Shown here piece after piece: positions 43,357 to 52,683 of a DNA stretch of 64,000 bases. Within the stretch, counting starts at the first letter, position 1. Each line of letters begins with the position of its first letter. Source of the DNA: an uncultured Bacilli bacterium (GTDB taxonomy: Bacteria; Bacillota_I; Bacilli_A; RF39; UBA660); the NCBI GenBank assembly GCA_934130175.1, contig CAKOXP010000002.1, forward strand, positions 44,850 through 108,849, given 5' to 3'. The notes below the pieces were generated by a model that saw only the letters and a list, made by a program, of their open reading frames with translations, made no database searches and had not been told where the DNA came from. Made by a program: the position numbers and the translations under genes.

Positions 43357-44408
43357 TTATATTTTTTTATTGAAACATCTTTAAAGTAGTATTTAATAAT
43401 ACTTAAGTAATTTCCCCCATTTTTAGCAATCTCATTGGCACCAAATTGACTTAGTCCATATTGATTACCCCATCCTTTAGTGATACATCTTAAAAAAGTA
43501 GGATTTATGATTAAAGTAACATCACTTGATTTTAAATTTAATAAAGCTCTAAAGTGTTCTCCACTATATGTTTTATGCCCAACCTTAATTTCTTCAATTT
43601 GATTACTTTCTCCAATTTTAGTAATATTTATCTTTTTAATAGTTGCTTCATCTTCATTGAATATCTTTTCTAATTCCTTATAGTTATAATCTTTAATTTC
43701 TAAATAGTATGGTGATGCATAATCCCAAAGACTACTTACTTTATCAAGATATTCATAGTCTTTATTTTTACTTGTGTAACCATTATTACAAATATGAATA
43801 AATGGGTAGATATATTCATCATTGTAAGTTACAAATTCACCATCAGTATCATCTATTGCTTTTTCAATAGTATTAAAGTTATCTTGGTAATTTTCTAACC
43901 AAAACATCTTATAATATGAAATTGGTTTGTATATTTGATAAGGATTACTAGAATCAATATAGTTATTCTTTTTCATCTCTTTATATGCATAAGTTCTATA
44001 CAAAACACATAAAGCTTTTAGAGTAGTTAATTCTAAATCTTTTATCTTATTGGTAGCGATAATACCTAATAAATAATTTTTTAAAGTCATAGACTCATAC
44101 TTATCTTTAGAATATCTAATATTAATAATGAAATTATCATTTAAATATTTATTGCCGTCAGATACATCTTTAACTACATATTCTTTATTGATATCAAACG
44201 TTTTAATTATAATACCATCTACTACTAAACAAACTTTAGATCCATTATAATCAATACTATTATTATTAATAAACTCTTTAGTTTTTTCTAGAATAGTAGA
44301 CTTTTCATCATCACTATCTAAGTCCTTAGAAAACTCATAAGTCATAGTTAAGTATAAGTATAAAACATCTTCTTTTCCATTATTTTTTATTTCATATCTA
44401 TAAAACAT
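43353..44408 (-). CDS. SpoIID/LytB-domain protein, catalytic Glu apparently lost
   Basis: 351 residues. The C-terminus GWGNQYGLSQFGANEIAKNGGNYLSIIKYYF is the SpoIID signature, and TTLKALCVLYRTYAYKE stands for LKAQAVAARTYA. The usual GEMP, holding the catalytic Glu, reads ATNKI here, so glycan cleavage is doubtful. No signal peptide. Start ATG 44408 has AGGTGA upstream; GTG 44417 overlaps that site. A binding-only role at the septum or spore is possible. Convergent with the T7SS locus. Confidence 0.68.
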   Translation of the reverse strand: MFYRYEIKNNGKEDVLYLYLTMTYEFSKDLDSDDEKSTILEKTKEFINNNSIDYNGSKVCLVVDGIIIKTFDINKEYVVKDVSDGNKYLNDNFIINIRYSKDKYESMTLKNYLLGIIATNKIKDLELTTLKALCVLYRTYAYKEMKKNNYIDSSNPYQIYKPISYYKMFWLENYQDNFNTIEKAIDDTDGEFVTYNDEYIYPFIHICNNGYTSKNKDYEYLDKVSSLWDYASPYYLEIKDYNYKELEKIFNEDEATIKKINITKIGESNQIEEIKVGHKTYSGEHFRALLNLKSSDVTLIINPTFLRCITKGWGNQYGLSQFGANEIAKNGGNYLSIIKYYFKDVSIKKYK

Positions 44409-44453
44409 TTTCTTCACCTATAGATATTATGGTAAGAATATATCTATCTTATA

Positions 44454-45419
44454 CTAGAATTCAAAATATATTTGTTTCTTTTTACTATTACAATCAATTC
44501 CTGTTAAATAGCTTCTATTTTGAAATAAAGAATCTATATTTAAAGATGTATCTTTAAAAAAGTAATCATTAACTTTTTCGATTAAATTTTTTGCTTCTAT
44601 TAAGGAATCTTGATATAATTCATCAAAACTTTTGTGACTCTTAATTGTTCTATCAACAGGATAGTTCCATTCTTTATGATTATTGTTAAGATAATCTATA
44701 TTTTTATTTCTTATGTTATATGAAACTGATTCTAGTTTGAATGCTTTTCTTGATGTAAATTTATCAATGAATCTGTATATATAACTTTTATATTTATGTG
44801 AATCAAGTCTAAATGTTGTAAGGAAAAAATTCATTTGTTTTAGTGAATTATGATAAATCTTATCCATATTATCTACTTTATAAGTCTTTTTAAATGCATA
44901 AGAAATAACTTGATTTAATTCTTCAGTAAATGGTTCTAATGAAAAGCAAAATTTTTTAAAATTCATTTTAGAAATATGGTGTTTTTCAAGCATGTAGTTA
45001 TCTAAATAGGCTTCCATGTTGTGATGAAGTCCATTATATTTATAGGTTTTATCATCTTCTTTTATAAAATAGCCAGTCTTATATACAATAAAAGGATGAG
45101 TTCTGCTATCTAAGACAAAATGACAAATAAATCCATATAAAAATACTAAAATATCGGGATTATTATAATATTTATTTTCTTTGATATATTTAATTGTATT
45201 TTCAAAAAATAAATTAGTCTTTTCCGTATGTGCGACAAACTGTAATTTTCTTATTTTTCTTCCATTTATAGGTGTTAATATATAAAACATTAATGGATCA
45301 GTATTTTGAGAAAACATCATTAATTCTTTTTTCTTATTACTTATTAATCTTTTTGTATTTTTATCTAAAATATTGAATAAATCTTCAGCAAAGTAAGCAT
45401 GAGTAATAGTAGCTGGCAT
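44454..45419 (-). CDS. Zinc-dependent phospholipase C-like protein
   Basis: 321 residues beginning MPATITHAYFAEDLFN, as in the PF00882 group (also called S1/P1-like), where the early HAY His is a ligand. More ligands are likely in FICHFVLDSRTHPF and LHHNMEAYLD. There is no signal peptide, so it acts inside the cell, unlike the secreted clostridial toxins. The substrate is unknown. RBS AAAGGA; not obviously in an operon. Confidence 0.75.
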   Translation of the reverse strand: MPATITHAYFAEDLFNILDKNTKRLISNKKKELMMFSQNTDPLMFYILTPINGRKIRKLQFVAHTEKTNLFFENTIKYIKENKYYNNPDILVFLYGFICHFVLDSRTHPFIVYKTGYFIKEDDKTYKYNGLHHNMEAYLDNYMLEKHHISKMNFKKFCFSLEPFTEELNQVISYAFKKTYKVDNMDKIYHNSLKQMNFFLTTFRLDSHKYKSYIYRFIDKFTSRKAFKLESVSYNIRNKNIDYLNNNHKEWNYPVDRTIKSHKSFDELYQDSLIEAKNLIEKVNDYFFKDTSLNIDSLFQNRSYLTGIDCNSKKKQIYFEF

Positions 45420-45521
45420 CTAATCATTCCTTTCAAGTAACTATATAATAACACAAAAATTCATGAAATTTTCATATTTATTATCAGATATATATGGTAT
45501 AATTTATAGTAGGTGAGAATA

Positions 45522-46475
45522 ATGATAGATAAACATTTTAAAACTCTTGATGAACAAGTTGAAATTTTAAAACAAAAGCACATGGTAATAACTAATGAAG
45601 ATTATGCTAAAAGTGTACTTTTAAGAGAAAATTATTTCTTTTTAAATGGTTATAGACATCTATTTATGATATCTAATTCAAATAGGGTTTATAAAGAAGG
45701 AACAACTTTTGAAGAATTATATAGCTTATTTCTATTTGATAGAGCATTCAGGAATATTTTATTTAAGAACTTGCTTATTATTGAGAATAATTTTAAATCT
45801 ATTTTTTCTTATCAATTATCAAAAAAATATGGTTATAGAGAAAGTGATTATTTAAGAAGTAAAAACTTTACGAGAAGACCAGACAAACAGCGACAACTAA
45901 ATGATCTATTAAAAAAGATGAAAAGACAAATACGTATCAATGGAAATCAACATACTGCTACTCAACATTATGCATCTAATTATGGGTATATTCCATTATG
46001 GATTTTAGTAAAAGTTTTATCATTTGGAATAGTCTGTGAATTGTTTTTAGTTTTGAAAGATGAAGATCAAAAAGCTATAAGTGATATTTATGATTTAGAT
46101 GTAGATACTTTTTCAACTTACTTACCATTCTTATCTAATTATCGTAATTTGTGTGCTCATGAAGATATTTTATATGAAAATAAAACTCAGAAACTAATTG
46201 ATGATACTATTTATCATAAACTACTTGATATACCTAAACAAGATGGTGAATATATTTATGGTAAGAATGACGTTTTTGCTTTATTAATTATAATGAGGCA
46301 ATTATTGGATCAAGATAAATATAGGTCAATGACAATAGAAATTGAGAATGCAATTAGAACACTTGATTACAATCTAAAAACAATAAAAATAGATGATGTG
46401 TTAAATAGAATGGGGTTTCCTAAAAATTGGAAAGAGTTGGCTAACATTGAAAGGAGTGTAGATAAAGATGAATGA
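45522..46475 (+). CDS. Abi_2 family protein (AbiD/AbiF-like, HEPN)
   Basis: 317 residues. The opening KTLDEQVEILKQKHMVI..EDYAKSVLLRENYFFLNGYRH and LFLFDRAFRNILFKNLLIIE fit Abi_2, an abortive-infection family of phage defence. The HEPN RNase motif R-x4-6-H is present as R208 (RNLCAH, H213). ATG 45522 follows AGGTGA. It overlaps the HtrA gene by eight bases, an uncommon partner for an Abi protein. Confidence 0.85.
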   Translation: MIDKHFKTLDEQVEILKQKHMVITNEDYAKSVLLRENYFFLNGYRHLFMISNSNRVYKEGTTFEELYSLFLFDRAFRNILFKNLLIIENNFKSIFSYQLSKKYGYRESDYLRSKNFTRRPDKQRQLNDLLKKMKRQIRINGNQHTATQHYASNYGYIPLWILVKVLSFGIVCELFLVLKDEDQKAISDIYDLDVDTFSTYLPFLSNYRNLCAHEDILYENKTQKLIDDTIYHKLLDIPKQDGEYIYGKNDVFALLIIMRQLLDQDKYRSMTIEIENAIRTLDYNLKTIKIDDVLNRMGFPKNWKELANIERSVDKDE

Positions 46476-47841
46476 AAAAGAAAATAAAAATATTGATAAA
46501 GATAAAGAGTTAAAAGAAGAAAAGGAAAGTTCTGAATTATCAGATAAAGATAATAAAGAAAAGAAGGTTACAAAGAAAGAATCTCTTAAAGAAAAATCTA
46601 GTGATATAGAAGAAGAAGTTGAAAAAGCAAGAACAAGTGAAAATATAGAAAAACAAGTTTCGACTGATAGTTTTAGGCAGGATGATACTAGTAAAAAACT
46701 TGAGGTAAAGAAAAAAAATCCTAGTTTATTAAAACTTTTCTTTACAGTTGTGCTTGCTATAGTCGTAGGTTCAGTAATTGTTATTTCAATTCTTAAATGG
46801 ACACCTTTATTATCTAAGTTAGATACAACGGTATCAAGTAGCAGTAATGATAAAATAACAACTAATACGAAAAAGAATACTGTTTATGAAAAATCAAGCT
46901 TAGCTGCTGCTATTGAGAATGTTTATGATTCTGTGGTAATGGTTCAGTCATATAAAAATGGTGAGGTTCAATCAACAGGAACTGGATTTATTTATAAAAA
47001 AGATAGCAATTATGGTTATGTTATGACTAATCAACATGTAGTTTCAAATGCTGATAAAGTTGTACTTGTTCTATCTAATGATGAAGAGATAGAAGCTAAA
47101 ATTCTTGGTGGGGATGAATATTTAGATTTAGCTGTAATGAGTATTTCTAAAGATAAAGTTCCACAAGTTGCAACAATTGGTTCTAGTGAAGATATGAAAG
47201 TTGGAGATACAATCTTTACTGTTGGTACACCTATGGGCTATGAATACCGAGGAACAGTAACTTCAGGAATTTTATCTGGTAAAGATAGATTGGTTTCTGT
47301 TAGTGTTTCTAATTCAAGTAGCAGTGATTGGGTAATGAAAGTATTACAAATAGATGCTGCAATCAATCCTGGAAATAGTGGTGGTCCACTTGTTAATGCT
47401 AGTGGTAAAGTAATTGGTATTAACTCTATGAAATTGGTTCAAGATGAGATAGAAGGTATGGGATTTGCTATTCCTATAGAAATAGCTATGGCACATATTG
47501 ATGAACTTGAAAAGGGCAAGAAAATAGAATGGCCATTATTAGGTATTAGTATGGCTAATGTTACTGATTCTACATTATTACGTAGAAATGATATTACAAT
47601 TGATAAAAGTATCAAGGAAGGTACAGTAGTAGTTGAAATATCTGAAGGTAGCGGAGCAAGTAAATCTGATTTAAAACCAGGAGATGTTATTACTAAATTA
47701 AATGGTGAAAAGGTTAAAGATACTGCTTATTTAAGATATGAATTATATAAGAATAAGCCGGGAGATACTATTGAAGTTACATACATAAGAGATGGTAAGG
47801 AACACACTACAAAAGTAGTATTAACAAAAAATAATGATTAA
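46468..47841 (+). CDS. HtrA/DegP-like membrane serine protease with PDZ
   Basis: 457 residues. Residues 1-88 are a cytosolic, very lysine/glutamate-rich arm, unusually long. A membrane helix (about 89-112) follows, then the trypsin-like domain outside the cell with H190 (TNQHVV), D220 (LDLAVM) and S304 (GNSGGPL), and one PDZ domain (about 365-455). The family degrades misfolded envelope proteins. Coupled to the Abi_2 gene by an 8-bp overlap. Confidence 0.93.
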   Translation: MNEKENKNIDKDKELKEEKESSELSDKDNKEKKVTKKESLKEKSSDIEEEVEKARTSENIEKQVSTDSFRQDDTSKKLEVKKKNPSLLKLFFTVVLAIVVGSVIVISILKWTPLLSKLDTTVSSSSNDKITTNTKKNTVYEKSSLAAAIENVYDSVVMVQSYKNGEVQSTGTGFIYKKDSNYGYVMTNQHVVSNADKVVLVLSNDEEIEAKILGGDEYLDLAVMSISKDKVPQVATIGSSEDMKVGDTIFTVGTPMGYEYRGTVTSGILSGKDRLVSVSVSNSSSSDWVMKVLQIDAAINPGNSGGPLVNASGKVIGINSMKLVQDEIEGMGFAIPIEIAMAHIDELEKGKKIEWPLLGISMANVTDSTLLRRNDITIDKSIKEGTVVVEISEGSGASKSDLKPGDVITKLNGEKVKDTAYLRYELYKNKPGDTIEVTYIRDGKEHTTKVVLTKNND

Positions 47842-47842
47842 T

Positions 47843-47911
47843 AAAGAGTTATAGTAATGATTTTTCAAAAATAAAAAATTCATTGCTATAAACTCTTTTT
47901 TTATGTAGGAA
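47843..47911 (+). terminator. Strong terminator after the HtrA gene
   Basis: A long imperfect stem: GAGTTATAGTAATGA pairs with TCATTGCTATAAACTC, followed by a seven-T run. Confidence 0.85.
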
Positions 47912-47992
47912 AATGCATTTAGATTATTATAAAATAAAGATGAGCTTAGTTTAGACTAAAGAATTTAAAACTTGATTTTTTTACTATACAAA

Positions 47993-48017
47993 AAAAGGCT
48001 TATTATTAGCCTTTTAA
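47993..48017 (-). terminator. Terminator of the surface-fibre operon
   Basis: AAAAGGCT (47993-48000) pairs with AGCCTTTT (48008-48015). In minus-strand direction it is followed by a T-run, and it includes the stop codon of the DUF5305 gene. Confidence 0.8.
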
Positions 48018-49070
48018 TACATATTTATATATTGTGTTTTCATGAGTAATTGTGAATATAGCAATATTATTATAAACATTTTCATAAAGAATAATAGGAA
48101 TTCTTAACTCTTCTTCTAAATCTAACATTTCTTCAAAATCTTTAACAATTACAGTACTGAAATTTTTTTCTTTTACTGGAGTTTTTACTTCTATAACAAT
48201 CTGACCATAATTCTTTAATATTTTCGTAATTTTTTTAGTGTAGCTATCTTTAGGTTTTATATTAAATATAGCTTTGAATGTAAGTAAAAATAAAATTATT
48301 GATAATATAGTAATTGATAAACAAAGAACTGTATATGATTTATTTTCTATCTCTATATTTTTTTCTTGTTTATATATTTCTTTTACATCTTGTTTTTTAT
48401 AGTCTTCTTTTATTGAGAATGCTTGAGTACCAACAGGAATGTCCATTATTATTTTGTCTGTTTTAGAAATTTTTTCTTCTTTATATTTTCCTTCTGTTTT
48501 AATAGTCATTGTAACTCTTAATTTAGTAGTTAGTGACATACCGAATTTTTTTCTGAAGTTTAATACTTCTTCTTTATATTTGGGATAATCTATATCTATA
48601 TTTTCATTTATTGCAAACCCTGTTGAATTTGTAGTTTTTTCAATTTTATCTAACAAGGTATAATCTTTTTCCCATACTACTTCGTTAGAATCTGTTGCTT
48701 GACTAGATTGATTTTCACCGGTAAGTTTTGCTTTAATATCATAAGTATATTTTAGATCTGTTTTATTAGTTCCAGAATAAGTATAACTAAAGTTGGTTCT
48801 AATGTTTTTAACTAAATCTGAAATATAAATCTTATTAGCTTCCATTTCTGTATCATCAGTAAAAGTATTATCATACAGTTGTACTTTATAATTTAAATTT
48901 TTGTCAGTTCTATAAGTATATATACTTTCATTTGTTGTAGTATTTTTGACTTTTATAGAGTTTATTCCTATTTCAAATAGAGGTAAAAATATACCTAGCA
49001 TTACAGTTATACTTAATAACAAGCGGACCCATAATTTCAGAGTTGGTCTTTTTCTAACACTTTGGCTCAT
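48006..49070 (-). CDS. DUF5305-like membrane protein
   Basis: 354 residues. A helix at about 15-33, a long extracytoplasmic beta region (NESIYTYRTDKNLNYKVQLYDN..), a second helix at about 245-268 and a cytosolic tail. DUF5305 proteins commonly accompany SipW-type signal peptidases in Bacillota and archaea. Last gene of the minus-strand operon, 31 bases after the peptidase gene, with AGGAGG. Probably needed for export or assembly of the fibre proteins; the mechanism is not known. Confidence 0.7.
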   Translation of the reverse strand: MSQSVRKRPTLKLWVRLLLSITVMLGIFLPLFEIGINSIKVKNTTTNESIYTYRTDKNLNYKVQLYDNTFTDDTEMEANKIYISDLVKNIRTNFSYTYSGTNKTDLKYTYDIKAKLTGENQSSQATDSNEVVWEKDYTLLDKIEKTTNSTGFAINENIDIDYPKYKEEVLNFRKKFGMSLTTKLRVTMTIKTEGKYKEEKISKTDKIIMDIPVGTQAFSIKEDYKKQDVKEIYKQEKNIEIENKSYTVLCLSITILSIILFLLTFKAIFNIKPKDSYTKKITKILKNYGQIVIEVKTPVKEKNFSTVIVKDFEEMLDLEEELRIPIILYENVYNNIAIFTITHENTIYKYVLKG

Positions 49071-49101
49071 AGTAGATTTTACCTCCTATCTATTCTATAG
49101 A

Positions 49102-50286
49102 TTATTTTCCTGTTTCAACTTCAACTTGTTTTTTATTAAAGAAATCATTTAACCATACACTTGGATATCCAACTTTTGGTACACTTAGTTTAACAATACC
49201 ATTAATTTGTTCTGGTTTAACTTTTTCTTTGTCTGCGACATTATTATTATCACCCTTAGTTATATATAACTTGCTGCCATCATTGTGTTTTTCGATGTAA
49301 ATTATTCTATGGGCTACTATAATATTATTTAATCTATATTCTATTATATCATACTTTTTTAAGTTTTTAATATTTTTTGAATTAACTTTTTCTATAATTA
49401 CAACATCACCTCTATCATATATGGGATGCATACTATTTGACATAATTGCTGTAGGTTTATATTTGAATAATCCTGCTACAAATAAAGAAAATATTATTAA
49501 AGGAAAGATAAGAATTATAGTTCGAATAGGTTTTTCTTTTTTTAGTCTTGATTTTGTCTTTTGATTTTCAATTCTATCATCTAAATACTTTATCATTATA
49601 AATGTGATTGTTGGAAGTAGTATTCCAAGAAGACTTGTAAAATACCAATCTAGGTCTGGAAATATAGGAAGAATAATATTTGTTATTTCCTGAGGTAGTA
49701 GATAAATTAGATTAGTTATGTAACCAGATGTTTTAGTGATATATGTTAGTGATAAATTTTTAACAATTGATGGTAAGATTACTGAAAAAACATTTTTAAA
49801 GATATCAGCTTTATCTGTTAGGCCAATTATATTAAACAGATTAATATCTATCAATGTAAATAATAGGGAAATGATAATAAAATAGACTTTGTGGTTACTT
49901 ACATTTCTTACTAAAGTATTTCTTATTAATTCAATAAATATAATTGGAACTATATAACTCCAGGTATTTTTTATGATTCCTAAGAATGAATGTGAATATA
50001 TGCTTTTTACATATCCCAAAAATAATCCAAGGAAAACATAAATAATCAAATAACTTATTGTTAGAATAAATACAATTTGATATTTATTTGTTTTTGCTTT
50101 AATTCGCTGTTGATTGGTGGTGTTTGAAAGAAATAAGCAAATGAAAAATAATATTATATAAAATAGTGGGTTTATAATGTTAATCATTTGATTAGCAAAG
50201 TATTTATATCCAAAAAAAGAAGAAAATATAATATAGCTTGCTAATAGAATATAGATTACGATTAATTTTTTATTGGAATGTCTCAT
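49102..50286 (-). CDS. SipW-type signal peptidase fused to a polytopic membrane domain
   Basis: 394 residues. The first 270 hold about eight membrane helices not found in SipW. The last 120 are an ER-type (S26B) signal peptidase: S285 in MSNSMHP, H326 in VAHRII (where bacterial LepB has Lys) and D346 in KGDNNNVAD. SipW cleaves TasA and TapA in Bacillus biofilms, and the TasA-like protein two genes upstream is the probable substrate. RBS GGAGG before ATG. Confidence 0.85.
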   Translation of the reverse strand: MRHSNKKLIVIYILLASYIIFSSFFGYKYFANQMINIINPLFYIILFFICLFLSNTTNQQRIKAKTNKYQIVFILTISYLIIYVFLGLFLGYVKSIYSHSFLGIIKNTWSYIVPIIFIELIRNTLVRNVSNHKVYFIIISLLFTLIDINLFNIIGLTDKADIFKNVFSVILPSIVKNLSLTYITKTSGYITNLIYLLPQEITNIILPIFPDLDWYFTSLLGILLPTITFIMIKYLDDRIENQKTKSRLKKEKPIRTIILIFPLIIFSLFVAGLFKYKPTAIMSNSMHPIYDRGDVVIIEKVNSKNIKNLKKYDIIEYRLNNIIVAHRIIYIEKHNDGSKLYITKGDNNNVADKEKVKPEQINGIVKLSVPKVGYPSVWLNDFFNKKQVEVETGK

Positions 50287-50317
50287 ATTTTCCTCCTTAT
50301 ACTTTTTTTGTATATCT

Positions 50318-51190
50318 TTAGTTTATTGCTGCAGTAATGGTATCACCTGATGAAGTAATACCTACAAATGATACTGCTTCTGGTGCAGGTGGTGCTACTT
50401 GTAAATTTACTTCTGCTGTTCCACCTGGTGGAAGGGTTGGCGCCCAACTAGGCCCTGTTACGGTAATAATACCATTTTCCTCATCATAGGTGTAGTTACC
50501 ACCCCAAAGATTAGCATTTGTCATTGTATCTTTTGAGGTTACTTTAAATGTTACAGTCCAAGACGTTATAGTTTCAGTCTCTGATGTATTTTTGATATTT
50601 AGAACATGCCATTGACGTGATCCCCAGTCATTTTTCATTTCATATGTGATATATATGTAGCTGACATTTCCTGGATCTGGGTCAGGATCAGGGGTTGGAT
50701 CTGGATCTGGTGTAGTACCACTTGTTTTAAATTTAACATCTAATATATTTAAAGAATAATCATCATCTTCCATTGCTAACCTTATATTAAAAGATGTTGA
50801 TGTATTATTAGGAGATAAACTACCATTATAATCTGCATTTGTAACAGTTAATACTTCTCCTTCAATTGAACAAGAACTAGCGTTGTAGCATCCTTCAACT
50901 TGGGTTGTATAGGGAACTTTAATATATGTTTCCCATCCAGTTGTTGTCTCAGTACCAAGATAAGTAATAATAACATTATATTCATAGTAGTTAATGTTAC
51001 CAGTTTTACTTTTTGATATTTCAGTTATTTCTACTTGATAGTTTTTTTCTTGTTTTACAAGACTTGCGGTAGCGTTCATTGATAAATCTTCATTTAAAAA
51101 AGAATAAGCAGTGCTTATTGTTAACAGTAATATTGTATAAACAATACCTAATAACATATAAATACTTATCTTATTCTTTTTTGTTTTCAT
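50318..51190 (-). CDS. Secreted protein with two CBM2-like modules
   Basis: 290 residues. N-terminal membrane helix or signal (about 8-28, ending AYSF). A beta module (about 45-150) has one Cys pair (CYNASSC). A linker (about 150-170) is of repeated Pro-Asp, and a second module (about 172-290) has WGSRQWHVLNIKNT and PSWAPTLPPGG, like cellulose-binding CBM2. Probably a surface carbohydrate binder attached to the fibre. Start ATG 51190 with AGGTGATA; GTG nine bases upstream is less good. Confidence 0.75.
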   Translation of the reverse strand: MKTKKNKISIYMLLGIVYTILLLTISTAYSFLNEDLSMNATASLVKQEKNYQVEITEISKSKTGNINYYEYNVIITYLGTETTTGWETYIKVPYTTQVEGCYNASSCSIEGEVLTVTNADYNGSLSPNNTSTSFNIRLAMEDDDYSLNILDVKFKTSGTTPDPDPTPDPDPDPGNVSYIYITYEMKNDWGSRQWHVLNIKNTSETETITSWTVTFKVTSKDTMTNANLWGGNYTYDEENGIITVTGPSWAPTLPPGGTAEVNLQVAPPAPEAVSFVGITSSGDTITAAIN

Positions 51191-51206
51191 TATTATCACC
51201 TATTAA

Positions 51207-51767
51207 TTAGCTTACTTTTTGTTCGTAATTTAAGTAGATAGTACCTGTTTTTGTAGTTGTTTCTGTAGGAACTTCAGTAGAAGATGCAGGCCATTCAATA
51301 GTTACCCTGAAATAGTTTTTACCAGTAGTATTTAATAAATCACCAGTACCTTGAACAGGTGAACCATTTTCACTATCTAAACGATCAACTTTGTAAGTAA
51401 TTTGAGTTGGAGCAGCAGCATTTAATTCAGTAACACCAGTAGTTTCAGTAAATGTAGCATCAATAGTACCAGTATTTTGAACTACTAAGTCATATACCAT
51501 TTTTGATCCTGGTGCTGGTAATTTAACATTAAATGTAGCAGCTGTACCACTTGCTGTTGGTTCATCTACTTCTACAGCGTCTGTAGTAGATAATGTAGTA
51601 TTCTTAGTTATTGATAAGAATGAAATATCCCAACTTGCGTCTCCTGTACTAGCAGTACCGTTAATTGTTAGTTGTGTAGCTAATGCTGCATAACCAATTG
51701 TCATTAAAGCGATTGTTACTAATAATGCTCCAATGATTATACCATTTCTTTTAGTTTCGTTTCTCAT
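51207..51767 (-). CDS. TasA/camelysin-like fibre protein
   Basis: 186 residues. A hydrophobic leader (about 9-30) then LATQLTINGTASTGDASWDISF, the typical mature start of TasA/CalY proteins, followed by a jelly-roll beta pattern of about 150 residues. TasA forms the protein fibres of Bacillus biofilms after SipW cleavage. First gene of the four-gene minus-strand operon. RBS GGAGAG before ATG. Confidence 0.82.
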   Translation of the reverse strand: MRNETKRNGIIIGALLVTIALMTIGYAALATQLTINGTASTGDASWDISFLSITKNTTLSTTDAVEVDEPTASGTAATFNVKLPAPGSKMVYDLVVQNTGTIDATFTETTGVTELNAAAPTQITYKVDRLDSENGSPVQGTGDLLNTTGKNYFRVTIEWPASSTEVPTETTTKTGTIYLNYEQKVS

Positions 51768-51800
51768 TATTTCTCTCCTTCTATTATTATTTGTAATTTA

Positions 51801-51829
51801 ATATTATCACATAATTATTTTTGGTGCAA
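51801..51829 (-). promoter_or_regulatory. Promoter of the TasA/SipW-type operon
   Basis: On the minus strand TTGCAC (51829-51824), 17 bp, TAATAT (51806-51801), then a start codon about 35 bp later. No further promoter is seen in the operon. Confidence 0.65.
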
Positions 51830-51864
51830 TAACCTTAGTGAAAAATGATTTAAATTACCATAAT

Positions 51865-51893
51865 TTGACAGCCACTTGGGGATATATTAAAAT
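51865..51893 (+). promoter_or_regulatory. Promoter of mtnN
   Basis: TTGACA (51865-51870), 17 bp, TAAAAT (51888-51893). It is divergent from the fibre operon promoter, about 35 bp away. Confidence 0.7.
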
Positions 51894-51922
51894 ATTGGTA
51901 TTAGTTTTGATGGAGGTAGTTT

Positions 51923-52627
51923 ATGAAGCGTGTTGGAATAATTTTTGCAATGAAAGAGGAATTAGATGAATTACTAAAAGATGTGAAAATAGATAAAGAA
52001 TATTCTATCTTTGATTTAACGTTTTATGAGGCAATGATAGGAAATGTTAAATGTATAATGTTAGAAAGTGGTGTTGGTAAGGTAAATGCTGCTAGAAGCT
52101 GTCAGATATTAATAGATAATATTGGTGTTGACTATATATTTAATGTTGGTGTTGCTGGTGGAGTAAGTAATAGTTTAAAAATTGGTGATATTGTTATTGG
52201 ATGTGAATTAGTACAGCATGATTTTGATATAACTGCCTTTAATCATGAAAAGGGGTACATTCCTAATGTTGGAACATATATAAAATGTGATGAGTATTTG
52301 ATGGATGTTACGAAAAGAGTTTTAGATAAAGAAAATATAAAAATTAGTAGTGGTGTAATAGCATCAGGTGATATATTTTGTACAGAATATAATATGGCAA
52401 AGAAAATAAATAATAAGTTTAATGCTTTGTGTGTGGAAATGGAAGGAGCTTCAATTGCTCAGGTTTGTTATTTGTCACATATTCCTTTTATAGTGCTTAG
52501 AAGTATATCTGATGCTCCTAATGATAATAATGTAGTTGATTATGAGACTTTTTTGAAAGATAGTAGTGAAAAAATTGCTAAAGTGTTGTATGGTGTAGTA
52601 AAAAAATTAGATGAAGAATTAAAATAA
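51923..52627 (+). CDS. mtnN: 5'-methylthioadenosine/S-adenosylhomocysteine nucleosidase
   Basis: Splits adenine from MTA and SAH in methionine salvage and the activated-methyl cycle. The VGIIFAMKEELDELL opening with the catalytic Glu, the NVGVAGGVSNSLKIGDIVIG core, the substrate-binding VEMEGASIAQVC and the LRSISDAPN with catalytic Asp are all present. 234 residues, normal. GGAGG before ATG. Confidence 0.95.
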   Translation: MKRVGIIFAMKEELDELLKDVKIDKEYSIFDLTFYEAMIGNVKCIMLESGVGKVNAARSCQILIDNIGVDYIFNVGVAGGVSNSLKIGDIVIGCELVQHDFDITAFNHEKGYIPNVGTYIKCDEYLMDVTKRVLDKENIKISSGVIASGDIFCTEYNMAKKINNKFNALCVEMEGASIAQVCYLSHIPFIVLRSISDAPNDNNVVDYETFLKDSSEKIAKVLYGVVKKLDEELK

Positions 52628-52635
52628 AGTAATTA

Positions 52636-52660
52636 AAAAGAACAGAAATGTTCTTTTTTC
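52636..52660 (+). terminator. Terminator of mtnN
   Basis: AAAAGAACA/TGTTCTTTT hairpin with a four-base loop and a T-run. Confidence 0.85.
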
Positions 52661-52683
52661 ATATATTAGTATAGGTGATTAAA

